Below the pieces are notes generated by a model. The model had not been told where the DNA came from. It was given only the letters and a program-made list of their open reading frames with translations, and made no database searches. From positions 310,001 through 374,000 of the forward strand of contig NZ_BSCT01000001.1 of NCBI RefSeq assembly GCF_030159255.1: a stretch of 64,000 nt of DNA, written 5' to 3'. This DNA comes from Bradyrhizobium sp. SSBR45G. GTDB taxonomy: Bacteria > Pseudomonadota > Alphaproteobacteria > Rhizobiales > Xanthobacteraceae. This document shows positions 53,901 to 60,808 of this stretch, piece after piece. The position numbers and the translations under genes were made by a program. Numbering within the stretch: the stretch's first letter is position 1; every line of letters starts with the position of its first letter.

Positions 53901-54412
53901 AGGCGATCGAGAACCTCAAGGCCGGCGTCACCGAGCCAACCGTCGACCGCTGGTCGCCGCAGATCACGATCGGCATGCCCGTGCTGATTCCGGAGGACTA
54001 TGTCTCCGATCTCTCGGTGCGGCTGTCGCTGTATCGCCGGCTCGCCGATCTCGAGACCGACGACGAGATCGACAATTTCGCCGCCGAACTGCGCGACCGC
54101 TTCGGCAAGCTGCCGGACGAGACGCGCTATCTGTTCAAGGTCGCCGCGATCAAGAACTACTGCCGCCGGGCCAATGTCGAAAAGGTCGATGCCGGCCCGA
54201 AGGGCGCCGTCATCGCCTTCCGCGACAACAGCTTCGCCTATCCCGACCGCCTCGTCGCCTTCATCAAGCGCCACGGCCAGGCCGCCAAGGTGCGCCCCGA
54301 CATGAAGGTGGTGTTCCTGCAGCTCTGGGAGACGCCGGAGGAGCGGCTGGCGGGCACGACGGATATTCTGAAGGAACTGGCGGAGCTCGCGGAGAAGAAG
54401 AAGGCGGCGTAG
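50900..54412 (+). CDS. mfd: transcription-repair coupling factor Mfd
   Basis: The 1170-residue protein releases RNA polymerase stalled at DNA damage and recruits UvrA. It has the UvrB-homology region near the N-terminus (YDRVSPHGGILAQRVTTLAR; RGGILDLFPAG), the CarD-like RNAP-binding domain (GVGDIVVHVDHGIGRFVGLQ), RecG-like helicase motifs (CGDVGFGKTEVALRAAFAVA, DEEQHFG, LSATPIPRTL, QLRGRVGRSK) and the C-terminal TRCF domain. Length matches the family. It follows sdhE with a 1-bp overlap. Confidence 0.96.
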   Translation: MKSPVKSPAEHLAPGRALTLANVAEGAEGLVVSDLARAVAAKPKPPAVSLAVVCRDGARMQQLARALDFFAPDLPVMQFPAWDCQPYDRVSPHGGILAQRVTTLARLSRLAGSDKPLIVLTTVNAILQRVPARDTMAGQALSVAPGHVVPMDSVIAWLEHNGYHRSSTVRESGEYAVRGGILDLFPAGLDQPVRFDFFGDSLESIRTFDAETQRTMLDMRSLDLVPVSEFQLVTDTIRRFRMGYVAEFGAPERDDALYEAVSEGRRYPGMEHWLPLFHDKMETLFDYLPHTPIVIEPQGEDAARERFKQIIDYYDARREAMEHPGGGAIYKPLTVNRLYLTSSEWAERLASVPLARMTPFAVPEGTGVVDIGARQGRNFAPERNDAAVNVFEAVVAHVQALQSVRKKVVIALWSEGSRDRMASMLKDHKLIHVTSVNTWRVVQATPRNETMLALLGLESGFETDQIAVISEQDILGDRLVRPRRASRKLDNFISEVTSLGVGDIVVHVDHGIGRFVGLQTLEVAGAPHDCLELRYAGETKLYLPVENIELLSRYGSDQTSVELDKLGGSGWQTRKAKLKNRIREMAGELIKIAAERMLHEAPKLPVQAGLYDEFCARFPYDETEDQLGAIQATLADLEAGRPMDRLVCGDVGFGKTEVALRAAFAVALEGKQVAVVVPTTLLARQHAKNFSERFQGFPVNVAQASRLVSTKELNQVKKGLADGSVDIVVGTHALLGKAIKFRDLGLVIVDEEQHFGVSHKERLKQLRAEVHVLTLSATPIPRTLQLALSGVRELSIIASPPVDRLAVRTFVAPHDPVMIREALLRERYRGGQAFYVVPRIDDLAEVKEFLDKTVPEMKVAVAHGQMAPTVIEDIISAFYDGKFDILLSTTIVESGLDIPRANTLIVHRADMFGLAQLYQLRGRVGRSKLRAYALFTLPTHKISAQAEKRLTVLQSLETLGAGFQLASHDLDIRGAGNLLGDEQSGHIKEVGFELYQSMLEEAIENLKAGVTEPTVDRWSPQITIGMPVLIPEDYVSDLSVRLSLYRRLADLETDDEIDNFAAELRDRFGKLPDETRYLFKVAAIKNYCRRANVEKVDAGPKGAVIAFRDNSFAYPDRLVAFIKRHGQAAKVRPDMKVVFLQLWETPEERLAGTTDILKELAELAEKKKAA

Positions 54413-54441
54413 TCAGCTTCTGCTCTCGATCGCTGGCGCGC

Positions 54442-54464
54442 AGCCGGGCGTCGTCCGCCCGGCT
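54442..54464. terminator. hairpin between mfd and the small ORF
   Basis: AGCCGGGCG and CGCCCGGCT form a perfect 9-bp stem with a 5-nt loop, 30 bp after the mfd stop. There is no T-tract, so it is a weak candidate terminator, possibly bidirectional. Confidence 0.4.
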
Positions 54465-54487
54465 GATGCTGTCGGCTACAGCAACTT

Positions 54488-54598
54488 TCAGCGCAGCTGC
54501 CAGCCGAAATGCAGCGCGAAGCTGGCGACGAGGAAGACCGAGACGATCGCGACCACGCTCACCCAGTCGGTCTCATCGCGTGATTGTCTGTTTTGCAT
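54488..54598 (-). CDS. 36-residue single-span membrane microprotein
   Basis: The frame starts MQNRQSRDETDW and continues with one hydrophobic helix (VVAIVSVFLVASFALHFGWQ) ending in QLR. GGAG lies nine bases before the ATG. The layout (charged N-terminus, one span) is usual for real small membrane proteins, but without comparison it stays uncertain. Confidence 0.4.
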   Translation of the reverse strand: MQNRQSRDETDWVSVVAIVSVFLVASFALHFGWQLR

Positions 54599-54719
54599 CG
54601 CGCAACGCTCCGTTTTCGGAGGCACCCAAAGCCCATTGCAGGATGACACCAGACAAGTACGGCGAATGCGCGATCTCAAGATGTACGTGTCTGGCTGAGA
54701 TCGTGGCCAATTCAACAGC

Positions 54720-54802
54720 CGTCATTGCGAGCGCAGCGGCGCAGCAAAGCAATCCAGACTCCTTGCTGAGCCCTGGATTGCTTCGCTGCGCTCGCAATGA
54801 CG
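54720..54802. repeat. palindromic repeat (CATTGCGAGCG type)
   Basis: CGTCATTGCGAGCGCAGCG at the left is the exact reverse complement of CGCTGCGCTCGCAATGACG at the right, with an inner GCAATCCAG/CTGGATTGC pair. This is a well-known type of alphaproteobacterial REP-like element. Confidence 0.85.
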
Positions 54803-54844
54803 CGAGGTTGGTGCTTGTGAACATAATCAGCCAAGCGCACGTCG

Positions 54845-54983
54845 GTAGGGTGGGCAAAGCGGCCGCCGACAGGCGGCGGCGTGCCCACCGTCGATCAGCG
54901 TGCTCAGCGGCGAGATGGTGGGCACGGCGCTATCCGCGATCTCGCATTTGGTGGCACCGTGCGTGCGCCTTTGCCCACCCTAC
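54845..54983. repeat. palindromic repeat (GTAGGGTGGGC type)
   Basis: GTAGGGTGGGCAAAG at the left pairs exactly with CTTTGCCCACCCTAC at the right; GTGCCCACC and GGTGGGCAC form an inner pair. It adjoins the previous element but has a different sequence type. Confidence 0.85.
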
Positions 54984-55048
54984 GGACCAGGACTCGTCGC
55001 TGGATAAGTAACGCCCGACTTTGGAGCTCAGGCCTTGCGCCGCGCGTC

Positions 55049-56452
55049 TCAGGGCGTTCCGCGCAGCGGCGCCAGTCCCGGATGCGAATTGACGAAGAAC
55101 ACGGCGCTCGATGGTGCGCTCGTCTGATGTGTGTCGCCCTCGAACCGCATGACATAGGCGCCGGGGAGGCGTGGCGCCGTCCACTGCGCTGAAATGTGCG
55201 TGATCTCCGGTCCCTGGTAATCGAGTGGCACTCCTCCACCATAGGCGACCAGAGCAGGCTTCACGGCACTGCTGCTCTGCAAGCCCGGGCGCGGCGCAGC
55301 GCTGACGCTCAGCCGTCCCTTGATGGTCGTGGTCGGCGTGTCCGGGATGATCAGCAGCTGCATGACTTCGCCGGGAGCAAAGCTGTGCTTGTGGAGGTTG
55401 ATCGTGATGCCAGGCTCGGCCATCAGGAAGGCCCGCATGCGCGAGAGGCCGAAGATGTTGTCAAGCGCATCCGACAACTGGACGGTACCAAGGATTCCGA
55501 CATGGTCGCCCGGCATCGAATACTTGCCGGAGTAGCTGCCCGCGAGGGCGCTATAGACAGGCACCGTGCCATCGCCATCCACCTTGATCGTCTCGACGAA
55601 ATCCGTGCCGCGATAGAGATACGCGTTCGAGGTATTCAGACCCGTGCCGGCGATGAGATAGTACGCGACGTGGGACGGCCGATGCGCGATGTCGAGCTGC
55701 TGCCACGAGGTCGCGGCGGCGCGCGTGCTCGATGCCGTCAGCCCGTATTTGCCGGCGACGGCGGGATCATAGACGTCCTGCTCCTGAGGAGTCAGAAGGG
55801 TGTCGAGCAGCACCTCAGTCCCGGGAATCGGAAAGCACTGGAAGCAGGCCGGGTAGCTCGGATTGTTGGCGATCCTGCGCAAGTCGTCCCGGCTCAGGCC
55901 GAGCGAGCCCGCTTCACAGCCCAGCGCCTGACCCTGAGCGGTCGCTGCGCCCAGATGCGGCCCGCAAACAGCGATCAGGCGCTTGATCGTCCCAAACCAC
56001 GGCTCGTTCCGGTATCTCTGGCTTTCCAGCACCAGCCGCGCCACCAGATTGCCCATCGAATGGCACACCAAGGTGATCGCCGTTGCCCCCGCGCCGACGG
56101 CCTGGGCGATGCGCCGTGCCAGCATCTCGGACGAGGCGACGAACGGCGCGTTCGACTGCCAGAGATCGACCCGCCAATCATAGTAGAAGTCGATGCGCTC
56201 GGCCTTGGGCTGGAGCCGGTTTGCGATCTCATCCAGCTTGTTCATGATCGGCCGATAGACCGGATACGCGTAGCCATTGAACACTGGAAGCTCGGCCCAG
56301 ATCCCGGTGGCTTTCACCTGCGGATTGAGCAGATCGTCGACCCGGTGGTAGCCGTCCCAGACGATCTCCTCCACTTTCGGCGGCCATACCTGGGTCTCCC
56401 CCAGACTGAGGCACGACCCCGTGATGCCGGGGACCAGAATGATCGTCTCCAT
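55049..56452 (-). CDS. LCAT/PGAP1-like alpha/beta hydrolase
   Basis: The 467-residue protein begins with the oxyanion strand ETIILVPGITGSCL and has the nucleophile motif LVCHSMGNL with Ser132, a probable Asp in DGDGTVPVYS near 300 and a probable His in GDHVGILG near 323, the order seen in lecithin-cholesterol acyltransferase-like and PGAP1-like lipases. The last 110 residues look like an Ig-type beta domain (ITHISAQWTAPRLPGAYVMR). There is no signal peptide. ATG 56452 follows an AGGGGAGGGG ribosome site. Substrate unknown; an acylglycerol or phospholipid is likely. Confidence 0.75.
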   Translation of the reverse strand: METIILVPGITGSCLSLGETQVWPPKVEEIVWDGYHRVDDLLNPQVKATGIWAELPVFNGYAYPVYRPIMNKLDEIANRLQPKAERIDFYYDWRVDLWQSNAPFVASSEMLARRIAQAVGAGATAITLVCHSMGNLVARLVLESQRYRNEPWFGTIKRLIAVCGPHLGAATAQGQALGCEAGSLGLSRDDLRRIANNPSYPACFQCFPIPGTEVLLDTLLTPQEQDVYDPAVAGKYGLTASSTRAAATSWQQLDIAHRPSHVAYYLIAGTGLNTSNAYLYRGTDFVETIKVDGDGTVPVYSALAGSYSGKYSMPGDHVGILGTVQLSDALDNIFGLSRMRAFLMAEPGITINLHKHSFAPGEVMQLLIIPDTPTTTIKGRLSVSAAPRPGLQSSSAVKPALVAYGGGVPLDYQGPEITHISAQWTAPRLPGAYVMRFEGDTHQTSAPSSAVFFVNSHPGLAPLRGTP

Positions 56453-56632
56453 CGACCCCTCCCCTGGTGCTACCACCGACCGCGCGGACCTATCGGTCGC
56501 CGGTACGCTGTTGCCGCAGGGAAGCTATGTGCATTTCAAGATCAAGACAATCGAAAGTTGAACCCGCTGCCTGCGGCTAGCGGGGCGATCGGAGCGCTGT
56601 GGATGAAGCACGGTCGAGCGCCGCGGAGACCC

Positions 56633-56675
56633 AATCCTCACGACGCCGCGCGTTGCGCCTCGCCGTAGACGCGGG
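56633..56675. repeat. left copy of a 43-bp direct repeat derived from a gene 3' end
   Basis: This 43-bp sequence (starting AATCCTCACGACGCCGCGCG) is identical to 57897-57939. The right copy is the 3' end of the GGDEF-like gene, coding VYGEAQRAAS and its stop on the minus strand. The left copy encodes the same C-terminal tail and stop but has no gene attached. The two copies bracket 56676-57896. Confidence 0.9.
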
Positions 56676-56694
56676 CCGGCAGCGTGCTCAAGCA

Positions 56695-57009
56695 TCACAG
56701 ATCGACCCTGACCTCGACCGCATCAGGGTCTTTCGCTTCGCCATATCGCTTGATCACAAAGCCACCCCGCGTCAACGGGACTGCCTTCAGGATCGGAGCG
56801 ACGACACCGAACAGCTGATCGGCGTCGCGACCGTACATGAAGAGCACACAGCGTCCGCCGCCGAACTCGTCGCCGTCGAACTCTCCGACTCCGTGATGGT
56901 CGATCGCCTGCTGCAGCTTGGCTGTCAGATCGGCGATCTCTGCGCATTCGTGCTCCGACACGAAGGAGCCTTTTCTCAAGGGAATATAGGCAATGACAGC
57001 CTGCTCCAT
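56695..57009 (-). CDS. protein of unknown function
   Basis: The 104-residue soluble protein (MEQAVIAYIPLRKGSFVSEH ... AVEVRVDL) has an alternating alpha-beta pattern with a helix IADLTAKLQQAIDHHGVGEF and an acidic Gly-rich turn (DGDEFGGGRCVLFMYG). It resembles small proteins of the EF0163/DUF695-like type only in layout, so no family is claimed. Its stop codon adjoins the left copy of the 43-bp repeat. Codon use is normal. Confidence 0.6.
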   Translation of the reverse strand: MEQAVIAYIPLRKGSFVSEHECAEIADLTAKLQQAIDHHGVGEFDGDEFGGGRCVLFMYGRDADQLFGVVAPILKAVPLTRGGFVIKRYGEAKDPDAVEVRVDL

Positions 57010-57118
57010 GCGCCGTTCCAGTCAGATGCTGACGGTACGATGTAGCACGCGTCGGGCGGATGAGCGAAGGTCAATCCGACACTGCACGTGATCGGCGTGC
57101 TACGGTTCGCTGACGCTC

Positions 57119-57604
57119 CTACTTCCTCGTCATCTCCATCACCCACGCCCGCTGCTCTTCCGTATCCGGCACGGGCACGCCGCGCGCGGCAGTGATCCGC
57201 GACAAGGCCTCGGCCGCGTCAACACCAAGCCGGATCATCACGCAGGCCGCAATGGCCGCTGAGCGGCCGATGCCGGCGCGGCAATGGATGAGAGCGGCGT
57301 CTCCGGTTATCAGCCGTGCTTCGAGGTCCCGTGTGAGCTGCACCGCCGCGCTTCGGCTCGCAGGGACAGCGCGGTCGGGAATCGGGAACGACAAGAAGGC
57401 CATGCCGTGCAACTGGCACAGCGCCGCCTCGCGCTCCAGGCCGAGGTCGTGAACTTCGGCGGGCTCCAGCAGGCTGACGACGACGGCAACCCCGTCGCTC
57501 GCCCAGGCGCCGATCTCGTCGTCGAGCCAGTCCCCGGCCCGCGGCCGGGCTGCGATGGCGAGGCGGCCGGAGATGGGGAGGTCGATCCAGTGCAGGCGGG
57601 ACAT
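57119..57604 (-). CDS. dual-specificity / tyrosine-type protein phosphatase
   Basis: The 161-residue protein has the cysteine phosphatase loop IHCRAGIGRSA with Cys108 and Arg114, and a general-acid candidate Asp77 in SFPIPDRAVP. The N-terminal LHWIDLPISGRLAIAARPRA and the VVSLLEPAEVHDLGL strand are typical of the PTP-like family in bacteria. The substrate could be phosphotyrosine or a phosphoinositide. It lies inside the segment bounded by the 43-bp repeat and is transcribed in the same direction as its neighbours. Confidence 0.85.
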   Translation of the reverse strand: MSRLHWIDLPISGRLAIAARPRAGDWLDDEIGAWASDGVAVVVSLLEPAEVHDLGLEREAALCQLHGMAFLSFPIPDRAVPASRSAAVQLTRDLEARLITGDAALIHCRAGIGRSAAIAACVMIRLGVDAAEALSRITAARGVPVPDTEEQRAWVMEMTRK

Positions 57605-57896
57605 GGCGGTGATCCTCGCAAGTGAAGGTCGCCTGGATGAGCGTAGCGATATCCGGGCTACGCGGTGCCGGCCAAAATGGAAAACTCGTGACTGCTGGCT
57701 CGCTTGCGCTCATCTTAGGCCAAGAAGCTCACAGACGTTCTCGATCGCGTCGAGGCTTGGCCAGTCGAGGGTCGCCTAAACAAACGAAGCTCTCGGAGAC
57801 CTCGCAGACATTGGTGGCACGCGCCGCCTTGCGGTTTGCCAACGCGACGACCACGATTCGTAGTTCTTGTCAGCGCAATGATCCGCGGGCCGCGCG
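57605..57896. other. non-coding part of the repeat-bounded segment
   Basis: 292 bp without a supported gene, containing somewhat lower-GC sequence (GTTCTTGTCAGCGCAATGATC near the right end). No integrase, transposase or inverted terminal repeat was found. Confidence 0.4.
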
Positions 57897-57939
57897 AATC
57901 CTCACGACGCCGCGCGTTGCGCCTCGCCGTAGACGCGGG
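57897..57939. repeat. right copy of the 43-bp direct repeat (3' end of the GGDEF-like gene)
   Basis: Identical to 56633-56675. It covers the last 12 codons and stop of the minus-strand gene 57902-59134. Confidence 0.9.
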
Positions 57940-59134
57940 ACAGCAAGGTGCGGGCGGTGTCGCCTGGCTGCAGCGCCGCGACGGTGACCGAGGGCTCGGT
58001 GCGGGCGTCGCGCTTGCCGTGGGAGGTGTGGCGCATCACGCTGGACAGGCGACGCGCGATGGCGTGGGCGGAGCGCAGGTCGGTTTCGGCGAACACGACG
58101 ACGACGGAGCCGTTGTCCTCGTGGGTGCCGAAATCCATCCGCCGCATCAGCCGGCTGATGATGCGGGCGCCATCGTACTGCGCGCGCGGGTTGACCGGAT
58201 CGAAGGCGAAGCGCGCGACCGCAAGGCTGCCGCCGTTCTTCAAGGTCTGGCTCACGGCGGTCGCGAAGTCGCGGGCGAAGGCGCTGCGGGTGAGCAGGCC
58301 GGTCTGCGGATCGAGCATGCCGCCGGCCTCGATCGCGCGCAGCGTGCGGTTGAGCCGGGACTCGAACGCGTGCTGCCGGATCAGGGGCAGGGCGTGGGCC
58401 GCGATGCGCGCGGGATCGCCGGCGATGATCTCGAGATTGGCGAGCTCCTGCAGCGGCGCTGGCTGGTTGGCGGTGACGACGACGGCGAGGTTGCGGAAGC
58501 GGGTGTCCTCGGCGAGCACGGCGAGAAACGCATCGACCACGCGCGGCGAAAATCCTTCGCCGAGCACGATGCCGTCGATGTCGCGGCTCGACAGATTCTT
58601 GGCCGCAGCCTCGATGCTCAGCGCGCCGACCACGGCCATGCGCTCGCCCAGCGCAACCGACAGGCCGGGAAGCGAGGCGCCGCGGCCGAGCAGCAGCACC
58701 GTCGCGTCATCCAGCGGGTCGGTGTCGGGCAAGGTCGCGCCGTCGGTCTTCTTCTCGTCGAGCCGGCGCAGCACCATCGTATGCAGGGTGCGGACGCGCA
58801 GTGCTGCGCGCAGCCGCGCCATCAGGCGTTCGGTATTGTCGCTGCCGTGCAGGGGGATGGCATTGTCGGGCAGAGCCGCGTCGCCCGGCGCGATGGCGAT
58901 CATGGGCACATAGGGGCGGCGCGCCTCGACGTGACGCGAGACCGCCGTGACCGCGGTCGCGTCGGCGCCGTCCATCACGGCCAGCACGGCCGCCGGCTGG
59001 ACCTTCGACATTGCGCTCAGCGCGTCGGTCCAGCGCACCTCGATGGATGGGAGAATTCGTGCCGCCGCGAGAGCCGCAGTCAGCGAAGGCCGCGATGAGG
59101 TGGAGACGACGAGAAGCGGGCCTTGTTGAGACAT
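57902..59134 (-). CDS. tandem receiver-like protein with degenerate GGDEF-type C-terminus
   Basis: The 410-residue protein starts with a receiver-like region (LLVVSTSSRPSLTAALAAAR, with MDGADAT in place of the usual D-pocket) and a second receiver-like region (ATVLLLGRGASLPGLSVALG, DIDGIVLGEGFSPRVVDAFL). The C-terminal part starts DPQTGLLTRSAFARDFATAV, which is the GGDEF-domain start, but where GGDEF should be it has HEDNGSVVVVFAETDL, so cyclic-di-GMP synthesis is unlikely. Rhizobial relatives exist. It may act as a sensor or scaffold. Its 3' end is duplicated at 56633-56675. Confidence 0.75.
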   Translation of the reverse strand: MSQQGPLLVVSTSSRPSLTAALAAARILPSIEVRWTDALSAMSKVQPAAVLAVMDGADATAVTAVSRHVEARRPYVPMIAIAPGDAALPDNAIPLHGSDNTERLMARLRAALRVRTLHTMVLRRLDEKKTDGATLPDTDPLDDATVLLLGRGASLPGLSVALGERMAVVGALSIEAAAKNLSSRDIDGIVLGEGFSPRVVDAFLAVLAEDTRFRNLAVVVTANQPAPLQELANLEIIAGDPARIAAHALPLIRQHAFESRLNRTLRAIEAGGMLDPQTGLLTRSAFARDFATAVSQTLKNGGSLAVARFAFDPVNPRAQYDGARIISRLMRRMDFGTHEDNGSVVVVFAETDLRSAHAIARRLSSVMRHTSHGKRDARTEPSVTVAALQPGDTARTLLSRVYGEAQRAAS

Positions 59135-59248
59135 TCAGGAAAACTCAGGATACGCTGACGATCTGACGCGATCCTAGGTCTCTCCCGTTAACGCGGCGTC
59201 AACACTGTTCCCAACACGCGGTTCCACATTCGCGTCGGGACGGCCAGT

Positions 59249-60757
59249 TCAGCTGCCCGAGCCGGCGCGGTCGCGGAAGGCTTCGACCATCAGCGGATTG
59301 AGGCCGAGCTCGGCGAGCGCCTCCCGCGCGCGGGCATTGTCCATGGCGCGTCCGGCGAGCCGGTGACCGCTGAGACGGTCGGGCAACGCGGTGAGCAGCG
59401 CGCCCTGGCCGAGGCGACGCGACCATTCGTGCAGGTCCTGGGCGAGGAAGCGGTAGCCGCCGACGGCCATCACGCCCGCCGGCGGCGCGGTGATCGAGAT
59501 CGTGTCCTGGGCGCGGTCGAGCCGCACCGCGTATTCGGTGTCGACGAAATCGCGCGGCGGCGCCGGCATCAGCGAGTCGCTCGGAGGCGGCGGCGGCGCA
59601 TAGGCTGCGACCACCACCATCGGACCGCGCAGACCGAGCGTGCCCTTGGGCGTGACCAGGATCTCGCCGGCGATCGACGATCCCGGCTGCTCGCGCAGCG
59701 CGCCCTGGCGGCCAGGTTTGACCGGACCGGGGCTGCCATCGGCCGCGGTGCGGCGCACCGAGAACAGGCCGGCCTCGCCGAACAGATAGACGTCGGTGAA
59801 CTCGATGTCGCGGGTCTTCCACTGCGGGCTCGACGCCACCTGCTCGGGCGCCCGCCACATCCCCAGCACGTAGCGCAGGTTCGGCAACCGTGCCGCGAGA
59901 TCGGCCTCGTCGAGACGGAAGGCGAGTTGCGACGGAACGATCAGGGTGTCGCAGCCGAGCTGGCCGAGCTGCTGCTCGAGGGCATCCGCATCGAACGGAT
60001 GGTGCAGCGCGAGGCTGCCGCCCGACAACAGCCAGGTCACGACCGAGGCGGCGAGGCCGGCGAAGGACGACGGCAGGAACGCCGACATCATGTTCACGCC
60101 TTGCGGCAGATCGCTTTCGAGCGAAACCGCCAGCCCGCCCGCGATCAGGCTGAGATGGGTTCGCGGCACCGCGCGGAAACCGTCGGCCGTGACATCGAAC
60201 GAGACGATCGCGGCCTTGCGGCCATCCGGCATGATCCCGCGCGTCGAGCGCGAGGGTTTGGCGATCGACTGATCGAGCGAGTACATGCCCTCGGGCAGGT
60301 CGGAGCCGAAGCCGCAGACGTGGCGGATCGAGAACGCTTCCGCGGCCGCGTTCATGGCGAGGTCGGCATGGATGACGCCGTCGATCTTCGACATCGTCAC
60401 GATGGCGCGCGCGCTGGTGCGGTTCAGCGCCGCCACCAGCTCGGCCTGTCGCCACAGCAGCGGGAAAACCGCAACGACCAGGCCGGCGCGATGCGCCGCG
60501 AGCACGGTCAGAACGAACTCGATGGTGTTTGGCAATTGCACCGCGATCACCGAATGCGCCGGCAGGCCGGCGTCGATGAAGTGGGCGGCCAGCGCCGAGA
60601 TGACGCGATCGGCTTCCGCGTAGGTCAGGCGCATCGGCGGCCGGCCGGCGATGCGCTGCTTGTTGATCGGATCGATCAAGGCGACGGCATCCGGCTTGCG
60701 CGCCAGGATGCGTTGAAACAACGCGTCGAGCGTCGGCGACGTATTGGCCTGATTCAC
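59249..60757 (-). CDS. adenylate-forming (AMP-binding) family protein lacking core motifs
   Basis: The 502-residue protein has the ANL superfamily layout (LTYAEADRVISALAAHFIDA and VIAVQLPNTIEFVLTVLAAH near the N-terminus). The P-loop that should read YTSGTTGxPKG is AIVSFDVTADGFRAVPRTH, the aspartate loop (usually Y/F-R-T/S-G-D) is absent, and the C-terminal catalytic Lys domain is truncated. It is probably not an active ligase. It lies 114 bp upstream of the GGDEF-like gene on the same strand. Function unknown; relatives occur in Bradyrhizobium. Confidence 0.75.
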   Translation of the reverse strand: MNQANTSPTLDALFQRILARKPDAVALIDPINKQRIAGRPPMRLTYAEADRVISALAAHFIDAGLPAHSVIAVQLPNTIEFVLTVLAAHRAGLVVAVFPLLWRQAELVAALNRTSARAIVTMSKIDGVIHADLAMNAAAEAFSIRHVCGFGSDLPEGMYSLDQSIAKPSRSTRGIMPDGRKAAIVSFDVTADGFRAVPRTHLSLIAGGLAVSLESDLPQGVNMMSAFLPSSFAGLAASVVTWLLSGGSLALHHPFDADALEQQLGQLGCDTLIVPSQLAFRLDEADLAARLPNLRYVLGMWRAPEQVASSPQWKTRDIEFTDVYLFGEAGLFSVRRTAADGSPGPVKPGRQGALREQPGSSIAGEILVTPKGTLGLRGPMVVVAAYAPPPPPSDSLMPAPPRDFVDTEYAVRLDRAQDTISITAPPAGVMAVGGYRFLAQDLHEWSRRLGQGALLTALPDRLSGHRLAGRAMDNARAREALAELGLNPLMVEAFRDRAGSGS

Positions 60758-60808
60758 CTGTTGCCCCGTACTTTCACGGACCCGGCCACAACCAACTGCC
60801 CCGGTTGG

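Larger units (their letters stand above)
54599..55048. other. repeat-filled gap
   Basis: 450 bp holding two palindromic repeat elements (54720-54802 and 54845-54983). No gene is supported. Confidence 0.6.
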
